Assembly: GCA_903813345.2 (NCBI GenBank)
Contig: CAIIXF020000011.1
Coordinates: forward strand, 2,690,571 to 2,754,570
Origin: Owenia fusiformis
Taxonomy: Eukaryota > Annelida > Polychaeta > Sabellida > Oweniidae
Direction: 5' to 3'
DNA length: 64,000 nt
Positions 1-11,300 of the stretch are shown here, piece after piece. Each line of letters begins with the position of its first letter. The first letter of the stretch is position 1. The notes under the pieces are model-generated. The model did no database searches. It saw only the letters and a list, made by a program, of their open reading frames with translations, and was not told the origin of the DNA. The position numbers and the translations under genes were made by a program.

Positions 1-195
1 ACCAACCCATGCCAAGGGCCGGTAAACGGTTGGACCTTCGGACCAGGTGTCCGTAATGATCAACAACTCCGTACATGAGGCTCGATAGTGGGACCTCCGT
101 ATCCCACGACGTTCAACCGCAAAGTAGTCTCAGTCTACGTCACTAGGCTACCCTGCTAATGCCCGGGTCACACATGCTCCGATCCATCGGCCGGC

Positions 196-262
196 GCCCG
201 GCCGATTGAGTGTTATGTTCAATATTGTATTCAATTTTGAACAAAATACTCAATCGGCCGGG
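196..262. repeat. Hairpin repeat, copy 1 (GC-rich ends, AT loop)
   Basis: Arms at 196-222 and 236-262 are near-perfect inverted repeats starting GCCCGGCCGATTGAGT, around a short AT-rich loop. The same hairpin occurs at 48214-48281. The flank to about 305 also matches, in reverse orientation, the flank of that second copy (48173-48213), so this is a dispersed repeat inserted in opposite orientations. Confidence 0.8.
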
Positions 263-1567
263 CTCCGTAGTGAAAATCGGAGCAAATGTGACCAAGGCAT
301 TAGGTGTCAAAACTGCTAAAAAATAATGTAGTTGTTAGAATTATTTGCCTGGATAAACATGATATTACATTTCTTAATTGATTAATCCGATTTAATTGGA
401 ATCGAAGTTCGACCAACGATCAAAGCAAAGCAATCAACAACTCTTGCAAATGTGAACGGGAGTCGTAAAGACAGAAAGTACAAGAATCGTGATCAATGTA
501 AAGTATAATATTGAAGACACATCTTTGAATATCAGGTAGGAGAAACTTTCCAAAATGAAGAAGGAGAATTTAGAACATTTGATTTGTTGCCAATATAAGA
601 TATCGCGGGCAATAAAAGGAATAAAAGGTATCGCGGGCAACTAAAGCCGATGAGTGAAAACAATTATAATTGACGCATCTAGATCGTTCAATATAACGGT
701 AAGTGAATAGGTTTGTGTAGATACGTCGAGGAAAATAAGCTATTTCGATGCTTGAAATAATCTGATTACGCTTACTAATAATTACGCGTGGCTATTAATT
801 AACACAAGTGTTGTGTAGAACAAAATCAAGAAAACTGAACGACCTATTAAGGAACTGTATTTCAGTTTCAAAGTGTTCAAGATATTTCCGCATGTTCAAA
901 AACACAACATTTATATTTTAGGCTATCCATATTTTGTCAGATATCTCTAATTCATATTACAGGGAAAACATAATCATGTTTCCGAAAAGAATTTACACTC
1001 GCTACTCAAAATGAGGCACGGACACAAGTATAGAGAATAGCCTAGTGAAGGCATCTATCTAATAGTGGCTTTTCCATATAGCTTTGAAATCTCGTTAAGG
1101 TCTCATTTCAATGAATTTTAGGAGATCTGTGGTTTTAACCACTAAAGACTGACATTTTCTTCTATTTAAATGCAGTGTGTAATTTTCTATCAAAACAACT
1201 TAGTTTTTGCACTGTTATTTACCTTTATTCCAATTCTAGAGATTTTCAAGTTTTCTAAAAGTGGTCGGGCTAAATCCCCATTGACAAAGTAACATACATT
1301 GGTAATATAACAGGCTTTTGTCAATGTAACAAAAGCGAGGGGCTTAGTATATGAATTACAGCTTCATTTACAAAACAAAATTCCAAATCGAAGAAACTTA
1401 TTAAAATTAGGCTATATTTTCTAACTTTGGGCCAAATTATAATCAGCAACTTGACTTATTAGTAGGTTTAAATCGAGAAAGCAAAAAATCGTAACCAGGA
1501 AGTTCATCTATTTTGTTACATTGACGTTTCGTCAAAGTAACTAGTTGTGGAACAGTGATTATGGCAT
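263..1567. other. No gene seen
   Basis: AT-rich sequence with only short open frames and no recognisable exon or domain. Apart from the hairpin flank at its left edge I see no structure. Confidence 0.5.
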
Positions 1568-1660
1568 TCGGTATAACGTCTTTCGGTACAATGCGCGTCG
1601 GTATAATGGGTTTTGGTATAATGTGCGTCGGCATAATGGGTTTCGGTATAATGCGCAGAC
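1568..1660. repeat. Degenerate short tandem repeat (GGTATAATG-type unit)
   Basis: About seven imperfect units of roughly 13-14 bp built on GGTATAATG followed by GGTTTTG or CGCGTCG variants. The short open frames over it on both strands are consequences of the repeat and are not taken as genes. Confidence 0.7.
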
Positions 1661-2754
1661 CCCGTCACAGTCACCGATCGCTGAACACCAACTGCTGAAC
1701 ACGGTCCGCAAAAATTTGGAGGCTGTAACAATGGCTCACAACCTTTTGGTGGTGACATAGGAAAAAAAAACGAAATCGCAAACACGTTCACGTTAAGTTT
1801 AGATTAGAGAGTTGTTCGGATTACAGTTTTTCCTGTATATACCCTATGGTTTGTTCAAGCCTTTTCAATCCAAGTTTCATGTAGGTATAGTAACCGTTTG
1901 AGTCTAGTTTGCAAAGGATTTTTGGGGGTAGATAAGTCTTTTTCTAGCCATTATTTGGGAGTGGGACTTGATTGCATTCATATAAGCAATGCAGCAAGAC
2001 ACCGGTTGAGGGTCTGAAATATACTAGATAACATTGCATCAATACATTTGTTTTTCTCCTGACATAACTATAAATAACTTGTAATATCTGAATATACCAA
2101 TCTCTGGATATATATTTTGGTCAAAATAACAAAGTACAAATTTATTGTAGTATAGTTATCTTTGAACATGTATTTTGCTCAATATGCGGATACAACATTT
2201 CATAAATAGTTTAAGTAACTATATATTTATTTTGGCTTAGTGATACATTATCAAATGAAAGTAGAATCAAATACGTGATATACAAAAATAAAATCAGATC
2301 AACAGATCAAAATCAGATCAACAGATTAATGAATTTCTGTTAAAGAGCAGTATAATATCATGGATATAATACAACACCTGCCAAACTGGCCCGTTTCTCT
2401 TTTGACATCAACAAAGCCTTTAGTACAAGGATTATAAACAATACATGGTGATATAATATCCTCTTGAAGAGCAAGATGTCTGCTGAGTTATCACAAATTC
2501 CAAAAGGGTCATCAAATTCTAGCGCTCTAGTGGGCTTTTACAGTTACATTATATTTATAAACATAATATTTATAAACATTTTATGGATAGGATTTCTGTC
2601 TCCAAGTCCACCTACCTATCATTACAAGACAACATCAATAAAGTTCAATAAAAAGAAAAGCACATGTAAGTTACATTCCAAATTTCATTTAACATTGAAA
2701 ATCGAAATTATACATACTCCTATGAGAGCTACATAACAGTGTATATTTTTTCTA
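1661..2754. other. No gene seen
   Basis: AT-rich intergenic sequence without convincing exons. One open frame near 2464-2736 has low-complexity composition and no recognisable motif. Confidence 0.5.
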
Positions 2755-2929
2755 CAGTAAAACCTGTATTAGTGAACACATCTCTCTACTGAACACCTTT
2801 CTCTAGTGAACACTCCTTTTCATCACATAATCTGACTTCTGTATGAAATTGCCTCTATGTAGTGAGCACCTACCTACTGCGAACACATTTTGTAGCTCCC
2901 TATATGTTCACTGTACACAGGTTTTACTG
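2755..2929. mobile_element. Tc1/mariner-pogo type MITE, 175 bp
   Basis: Inverted ends CAGTAAAACCTGTATTAG and the reverse complement of CAGTAAAACCTGTGTACAG sit between TA dinucleotides (2753-2754 and 2930-2931), the target duplication of the Tc1/mariner/pogo superfamily. The interior is built of diverged AGTGAACACC units. It has no coding capacity. The ends resemble those of the large element at 16746-25377. Confidence 0.8.
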
Positions 2930-3045
2930 TATTACATTTTGAATGAGGATGTCCTTTCATATGGCATATATAAACATATGTCTTGAGTAGATGCTTTATA
3001 ATGCTAAATATAAAAGCTGTTTTTCTTTGCTTTGCCATTTGGCTA

Positions 3046-3145
3046 GTCTAGCTACAAGCCCTTGTGAGCCCCTGCCACTATGACAAGTGAGAAAGTGTGT
3101 AGTCAGGTAGAGGGGGGGGGGGGTCACAGAGGCTTGTAGCTAGAT
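3046..3145. mobile_element. Small MITE with CTAGCTACAAGCC ends
   Basis: CTAGCTACAAGCC (3048-3060) and its exact reverse complement (3131-3143) enclose about 70 bp that includes a G homopolymer. CCATTTG lies just outside both ends, at unequal distances, and may be a target duplication. The superfamily is not determined. Confidence 0.55.
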
Positions 3146-3627
3146 TACCATTTGTTGTAATTTGTTACCATTTTTTGTAATGAAGCACCGTACGATTACT
3201 GTTGTATGTAGTAAAGCCATGTACATGGTATGTTGTCCTCAATAAACACCCATTATGTTTGTTTTACATAGTTTCAACTAATAGTCTTGACCAACTGGTC
3301 TGAATTGAATCTTATAACACATCGTTCATATACATTGTATATTTAACTGTCAAAACCAGTCAACCTTATCCATATAAGTAATAGTTATAACGCCACATCC
3401 AGAATGTTAACAATACTTTCTACAGAATATTACTAGAATATATTTTTTCAGCTCTAGCAAGCAACAATTTAAAAAAATAGTTTTGTATATACTCATTCTA
3501 AAAATATAATATTGATTAATAGCATGACATACAGAATAATATCCTTTTAAGTGATATTATTTTTATCAACGAATTGATATTAAATTTCAACACAAGTAAT
3601 AATAATATATCTCAAGAAATAGAGGTT

Positions 3628-3765
3628 CTTATATGAGTACCTGTGCAAGATCGTCCATTCTTGATGAGCTTTGATAATTCTTCTTTATTGAGTCGAAGAC
3701 GAGATAAAGAAACATTATCAAAGCGAGTCAAGAATGGACGATATTGCACAGGTACGAGTACAAGA
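3628..3765. repeat. Palindromic MITE-like hairpin
   Basis: The left arm from about 3635 (GAGTACCTGTGCAAGATCG) is repeated inverted at the right end up to about 3761. Pairing continues inward through GTCCATTCTTGA and GAGCTTTGATAAT, leaving a loop of about 15-20 bp. The open frames on both strands here are the two reads of one palindrome. Confidence 0.75.
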
Positions 3766-4374
3766 AAGTTTTTCTCATATGACTCTGTATTATGCCATAT
3801 TTTCACCATTTATCATAAAACTGAGTGAAAAATAGTTTCAAATTAATTGATCTTCAACTTTCAGTTGTAATGACGTCATAACAATATTGAAGAAAATACA
3901 TAGATACACGTGGCAACAAAGCTACATTGTTATGACGTCACAACTTTGTTTTGTAGAATAAGCATGGATACTCGTAGCAACGGTGTGTCCGTTGCCATGT
4001 TGTTAATGTTTATAGACCAGTGATGTCACAAGTAAATCTCATCTTGCACGTGTGAATTTTTAGGATGAAAGATGGCAATATCTTGCATGGGGTTAAGATG
4101 GCTGTATCTTTGTTAGTCATATGAGAAATGATCTTCCATTTGGTTTGTCATATCAAATTTTAAATCTGTTAATCATACGAATACACTGTATGTGGTTGGC
4201 AAAAAATATCAGCCACATCTAGGGCTGGTACATTTTTCTGAAAAAATATCAAAAGTATCTCCATAATATCAGAAATATCACTGTCTGTCATTGTACAGAT
4301 AACACAATATGTTTTAATATTTAATTCATTGAGGAAAATACCTATGCATCTTTGAAGAGCAATATTCCCATAAC
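3766..4374. other. No gene seen
   Basis: Plain AT-rich sequence. CATTGTTATGACGTCAC-type words occur near 3870-3945 in both orientations (GACGTCAT and ATGACGTC), hinting at another eroded inverted repeat, but I could not define ends. Confidence 0.4.
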
Positions 4375-4548
4375 CAGGCCCGTAGCCAGGGCGGTTAGCA
4401 GTTCTTTCAAAATCATGCAGTTTTTCCCAATTTTGAGCACTTCTCAAGTGATTTTAGCCATATTTGATCCAAAATTGTCAAATGTGAACCCCCCGCTGGA
4501 AATTTTTGAAAACTGAACCCCCCTTGGCAAATCCTGGCTACGTGCCTG
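4375..4548. mobile_element. MITE of the AGGCCCGTAGCC family, copy 1
   Basis: Ends CAGGCCCGTAGCCAGG and CCTGGCTACGTGCCTG are inverted repeats, and CATAAC abuts both ends, as expected for a short target duplication. The body contains G- or C-rich GAACCCCCC tracts and the ATGCAGTTTTTC block seen in copies at about 5926, 53951 and 62221. It is non-coding. hAT-like origin is inference from the end type and duplication. Confidence 0.7.
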
Positions 4549-4692
4549 CATAACCCTCAGTAATATTCCCCACAAGCCCTAAACAATAACTCTCTAGCCC
4601 TCATCAATGTTCCTAGAGGGTGGAGGGCTAGAGGAATATATGACATATGAAAGATGCACATGTGCTCTTCCAAAATAGAATGAAAAATTTGT

Positions 4693-4698
4693 TTTATT
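4693..4698 (-). terminator. Candidate poly(A) signal of the JmjC gene
   Basis: This is the first AATAAA on the minus strand downstream of the JmjC stop codon, about 650 bases after it. No other canonical hexamer was seen between. Use is not proven. Confidence 0.3.
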
Positions 4699-5349
4699 AT
4701 TCACTGTTAATATTCCTCACTCCTAATAATGGAATACTGTAACTATAGATAACAATGTATGAACAGGAAATTACGCTGGGTGAATTCACAGCCGGGAATA
4801 TATCTTCTTATTTTATAGTCACATGTAGAACATAGAGCAATCCAAGAGTGCGGAATTTAACAGTGATATAATAATACATTATATTTTGGTTTTCTAGATT
4901 TTGGAAGTTCCATGTCCTCTACCAGGTAATGTACCAGTACATTGGTATATCAGTATTGGCATATCAGTATTTTGCCACCATATTGACGTTCAAAACTAGA
5001 GACCTCGTATTTACAAAAAACTGCAATTTGGCACTTAGATCAACAGCCAGACTGTACTATCTTTTGGAGATTAGGGCAATATGCATTCTGGTATGCCAGA
5101 GCCCCTCTTATCACTTTGGAAAGATAAAGACAAAGGGGGCGCAGCTATCACGATGGGCAATATGATAATGATTGCAGAAATGTTTTCTTGCTGGTTTAAA
5201 ATGGAATTAAATGAGTTAAAGGTGGTATAATAATATTAAACTTCATTTTTAGCTTCCATTGAAAATGTCTGAAATAATATTTTTCTGTGAAATATCATAA
5301 CTCAATAGACAAATCAGTGTCCATTTTTCCAACACAGATGTTGATTATG

Positions 5350-8300
5350 TTACAGTTCTTCTCTTGTTGTCCATTCTTCAGCTTCTTCCATTCGTCTGTC
5401 CTCTTGCTCATCCAACTCTGCCATATATTGATCTGTTAATTCTTCTAGTTGGCTCATAGAATCAGTTACAGTCTGCCACATCTGGAAGACATGAACAATA
5501 GACATGGCTAGTGATTAATTCATACCATCTAAATCGTACCAAGGGTGCAACAGTCCCCTCCCTTTTGAGCCTATATAGGATTGTGTACTTGGTCAGTTCG
5601 AGCTGAGGAGACATTGAGGAAAAAAGAATTATGTGCTCTGTAGATCTGCTAAAAGAGATGGAGAAGCTAGACCTTGAGTGTAATATGCATGTAGAGTCTA
5701 ATTTTAGACACACCACTTTGGAAAAATCCTGGATTTATTCGACAGTTATTTTAGGTAAGAATCAATTGCCCTACATATTGCATGAGGTTATCCTAAAATG
5801 TTTATTTATGTAACGTTTTAATACTTTTTTTCATCCCTTTTGACCCTAATGTTCTTACGAATTCATATGATTTGGACAACTCTTGTAACATAAGGTCCAG
5901 TGTCAGTGGTGTTCAGGTGGAGAAGTAGGCTGTAGCTGTAGCTTTTGCCAAGGGTGGGGGAGGGGCAATTTTTAAGTTCCAGGGTGGGTTCAAATTTGAC
6001 AAATTTGTCCCAAAATCAATTGACAAGTGCTTAAAATGTTGAGAAACTGCATGACTTTGAAATAATTTTTAGCAAGGGATGAACCATGAACCCCACCTGA
6101 CTACAGGCCTGAGAAGTTTTACTTTACATGAAAACATTACTCACAGCATCTGTTGCTTCTAAGACTTCTGCATGCTCCATGATACCATTTCTGTTGACAT
6201 CAAATACATTAAACACCTGAAACATTGGAAAATAGTATATACACCACCTTTAAATACAAAAATAGTATTATGGATGATAGGAGGAAAGTATCTACACTAC
6301 CTTTAAATTCACAGTACTCAAGAACATAAAGTGTTTGACGAACTACTCCAGAACATGCAAGTACAGATTCTAGGAATGTCACGGTTTCCCCGATATTGTC
6401 CCGTCCTTCGGGACTTTGGTCTTAGGACAGGACAGGACAACCCCCGTGTACAGAAGATTTCGGTCCATGTTCAGAATATACTATTTCTCCTGTAACTAAA
6501 ACTTCCCAAAAGCACGATAAATATGATCAAGACTTGAATTTTCTTTCGTATTTATAATTTCTCTGCCGGATTATGTCCATGCATAAATGCCATCTAATGG
6601 CAATTACTATAAGTGATTATATTAAATGAAAGTTCAGGACAGTACATGTAGTTGAAAACAGTGTTTCCTTTTGAAATATATTTTAATTTAAACAATAACA
6701 AAGAACTTTATCGGCGAGAAAAGTAACAACTTAAAATTAATCTCAGATAAAAAGTTTTGCGTAACATGCTCAGCTGTCTTGTGACGTTCAAAAGATCCGC
6801 GCTGCATTAGCAAAACCGGAAGTAGACGGAAAATGTAAGTTTTTGACTGTGGTTAACTATTTTATTGGTAATGTCCTGTTCTGTCCCAAAATGGATAATT
6901 CCCGTCCCGTCCCGAAATATTTTTGTACCGTGACATCCCTAACAGAATCTATGCTATCTAAGGGAATATTCATGAACATAGTAGTATGGAATCTACACAA
7001 CCTTTAAATTCATAGTATCTAGGAACATAGGTGTATAAAATCAATTTCAACCTGGTTAGACAACCAACATAGGTTTATTTTTGAACTTTAGCATCTTTAG
7101 CCACCTGAGTGATGTCACTTTGGTTTCAAAATATTTTAATATGCTAAAACGGTAAAGTGGCACATAAGATGACATTTTATTATTGAAATAGTGTGGCCTT
7201 TGTTCAATCTTTGCATTGGTGTTAAAAAGATAATGAATTTTGAAAAATAATCAAAGGCTGACTAGTTTTTTCAAAATATTTTTCATTTTAAAAATCTCAA
7301 AAATAACTTTCAAGTCATGAAAAATAGTAAATGAATGATAAGAACATATTGTCAAACTTTACATGAGACCTCTAAAAGATGACAGCCCTGGCTTGAATCA
7401 AAAAGTGCATTTTAAATTGATTTAATTTGACTATTAATTTGGGGAGTCACTTTCCATATTCATTCAATGTAATGATGTCTACTGAGTGAAGTAAACTACA
7501 ATAAAGTTGTAAATTGATGTCTGCAAAACCCTTATACAGGGTGACACAAAAATGCCACCCACTTATTTTGGTATAACTTTTTCAATAATGGAAAATTAGA
7601 TATTTCTTAATTTCCAAGTTGTTGATGCTATGCAAGAACTCTATATCTACACATAAAAATCATGAAGAATCCATATAATTGTCACTCAGTTTATACTTAC
7701 TATTTGTAATCTACTCTTCAGTTCCTCACTAGAAGTTCCTGGTTTTGCTATAATCTCACCAAGACCTTCCATCTGAAAAATTTCACCCCATTTTTAATGA
7801 CTATCTGCTGTTTTTCATGCTATCACATATTCAGGAATTTCCTGTTTTTTCTCCTCAAAAACTGATGAGTATCTGCTTATGTCATAATAATAACTTCTAA
7901 AAAAGGTAGGTGACATTAGTCTTTTGATTATGTCAAAGTTTTTTTTACAAAGACCCCCCACGAAGTGCGGTTCTTTGTACCTTATTCCGGACATAAACCA
8001 GTGGATCGGTCACGTGACCTAAAGACCGCCTTTATTACCTTATATGGCAAATTGTCAAGGGAACTACTAAGTCGTCATATGACGCGATTACGGATCGATT
8101 GTGTTTCCAAGTAATGTCGTCATGTGACGTAGAACGCATTGTCCGCCATTGCTCTCAATTTTGTCTGAACGGGTAAGCGTATTTCTGTCATTTAAAGCCT
8201 GGTTTTCAGTATTTATAATCGAATTTCACTTAAACTTGATTGTAGAAATGAATAGAATTGTAACTTCTTATTTTACTGAATCATTATTCGAGCCAGAACA

Positions 8301-11300
8301 TGAGAAGTGGCGCAAAATCAATTTATGAACTTGAAGAAATTTAGTTAGATCTAGGGCCTAGCCTACTCATGGTTCAACGAGTTTTTCAGATGGTTCAAAT
8401 AGTCAACACTGATATATTTAATGTTCTGTAAATGGTTAGTATGATGCTATGCTGGTCGCAAGGAGAGGTATCAAAAGTTCAATGTCTGATAGGAAGCTAA
8501 ATTAATCTAGTTTTGAGTTTGACCCACTCCCCCAAAAAACGTGATCGTGGACTTTTCGCGTGTGGACTCTAGTGGATTTTGGATTTTCATTGGGATATTA
8601 CCATAACGTACATGTATGTAGGCTACAATAACGAATTCTTAAAACATGCGACAACAACAGTAAACAGCATTTGCAGAAAACATCAAGTAAACTCTTTATT
8701 TAAAACCATTCAAAGGAATTCTGATCCGAGTCAAAATTGCACAAAAATTGAAATGTTAAAATTTGTCTGATAGCAAACTGAAATGGCTTTAACCCCCCCC
8801 CCCCCCCTTCTAGATTTATTTAGTTTTATAGGCTTATCCGTCGACATTGAACCTTAGATGCCTCCCGCCAGACTTATGTCACGAGACTGGCTATTACCAT
8901 CTACATAAGAAGTGAACGATAGTTTTTTTAAACTGGAAGGTCAAGGTCGGAACTCAAATGAATATAGACTGCCCCAATTCATTTCTTTTTCAGAACAAGA
9001 ACGCCAACAACAACAAGATCCTATGCATACGACCACGCACACCAACAACAAGTGCAACAAAAAATAACGCAAACAATTATAAAGGTTATGTCAACAAAGA
9101 CATATATTACAAATCAGGTGTGAAATCGGCAAAACTTGGGCTCAGTAGACAATAAAAAAGTTTACTGTAGAAGTGTACATGCTAAGGTGTCAAGGTATGT
9201 ATCAAATCAAGAGATCAAAAGACTAAAAGCTAATGTATATTTTGTAACAATAGAGAGGTAAAGCAATACCATTTTTATTACATGAACCACAAACGTAAAT
9301 CTATACATTACCGTTTTCGTTCTGTGAACGTGCTACTTTAAAAATGGAGGAAACGTAATTTGTAGGTCTTAAACTTAAAACTGGTTTATTTCTTTTTGCT
9401 AGTGGTCTCTGTTTTATTTTCTATTTATGACAAAGTAATAAGAGTGTTTCGACCCTTCCAAGCCACGGTTTATGTTGCAAGAAGTACTAATACAATAATA
9501 TTGTATTTAAAAAACTATTAGTATGAACTGTACAGCTGTATGAATACATGAAATATCTTCATTCAAAGGTATAAATGTTGTACAAAGACAGGTAGGAAAT
9601 GTATTGACTAAGGCCACACATATAAGATATGCTTTTATCCCACGATTAATGTGTTATCTGTACAATAACAGCTATTGATATTTCTGATATCATTGAAATC
9701 CATGTGATATTTTCCAGAAAATCGTTTATCAAACTCATATGCGTGTGATATTGTTTATCTCACGCATATCCGTGTGATATCACATTTGCATTTCGCGCCA
9801 TAATATTATTGGAAATTAGGTCAGATAATTTATTCTCTTTTGAGAAAATAGGTCCGTTAATTTATTCTCTTTAAGTTTCATTGGTGTATTAAATTACGAT
9901 TGTGTATATAATTTGATTAGAAGGCTGCTAAATAACGATTAAAAAATTGTATTTATGACGAACTATATCACAAGGTGATCGTAATCATGGGATAAACCCA
10001 ATATCACATAATTTCTCGTGATATCATTTTATCGCCTCGTAGATATCAAATATCAACACTCATTCGCTTCGCTCACTCGTGTTGATATTTGATATCAACT
10101 CGGCGATAAAAATGATATCACTCAAAATGATGTGATATTCTGTATTTATCTCATATTTCAAGGGCACGGTAATAATAACAAAGGTCAAGAAGGATGATGT
10201 ACATTAGAACTTTCCACAGCGTCCAAATGATGTCACGACAAGATCCAATGAGTTTCAATCAGGGTCCAGATGTCATTCACTAGGGATTTAATTGGACTTT
10301 TTGAGATTTGTTGTATATTTTTGGGCTATAAGACGCCACAATATACTGAAATATGTGCTTAAGTTACATGATTGTTTTATGTCACCGTGTAGAGATGGTG
10401 ACATAATGAAGTTTGTTAGAGTTTATTCGTATATTTAAACTTTTTCTTGGTAAATGCAATACTGCATCAAAACACAAAAAAAACAGATATAGAAATTGTG
10501 TTCACAGTTTGAAAATCTGATTTAAAACTCCTTGCAAAATGTAACATAACGTAAAAGAGCACGAAGCGCTATCTATATTGTTCTTGGTAAAAAAGTCATT
10601 TACAAAAATAACAATAGAGTTCCTTACTTGTAAGTCACCCTACCCCATCCAGAACAGTATACCAGTAGCCTAATAGTATAAGTGGCGCTACATACTTCTG
10701 TGACAATATAACTATTTACTTAATAGATTCCACTAAAAGCAACATTTCACTATCACTCCATGACTCCATAACTTCGGGTCTTTGTAGTTTTTCAGTGATT
10801 TTTTCACTGGATTATCTTGTTAAATTTGACTTTTAACGAGTGAAATAATGGTGGTATTTGTCCATTGCATTACAATACAGTGTCAGTATTTGATAAGTGG
10901 AAGTTCCAGAGTGAAAACAATTCACTAAAAATGCCAATATAATGAATAATATCGCGAATGCTTTTTCACAACAGAATCACTCATAAGATAAATAAAAATA
11001 AATATGAACAAAAATAAACAAATACTAAAATTCACAAAATAATATAAAAAAAATATGGCGCCAAAAAGTCTATATTTTTCATTTGGTGATAACCTTTCTA
11101 ATTGTCAAATAAAAAGATGGAGTTATTTTAGGCCACCCTGTACATGTATATATTAAGCAGTACTTACACCAAATAAAACCTTTGCAAGCTTTTCGAAATC
11201 CATCTTTTTGTCCCTCATTGTGAGTTCGCAGAAATGGTCCCTAGGAGGTAAGAACCAAAGATATATATGTATATAGATATATATTAATGAACTAATGTGC

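Noticed and set aside
3612-3828. Two overlapping open frames on opposite strands
   Set aside because: They are the two strands of one palindromic repeat.
8958-9155. Asparagine-rich open frame as a gene
   Set aside because: No splice or promoter context, low complexity, and it lies inside an intron of the JmjC gene.
7541-11145. CAGGGTGACACAAAAATG at 7541 and the inverse of CAGGGTGGCCTAAAATAA ending at 11145, as ends of one 3.6 kb transposon
   Set aside because: JmjC exon 8 lies between them, and the ends match only loosely. They are more likely solo ends of two separate mariner-type insertions.
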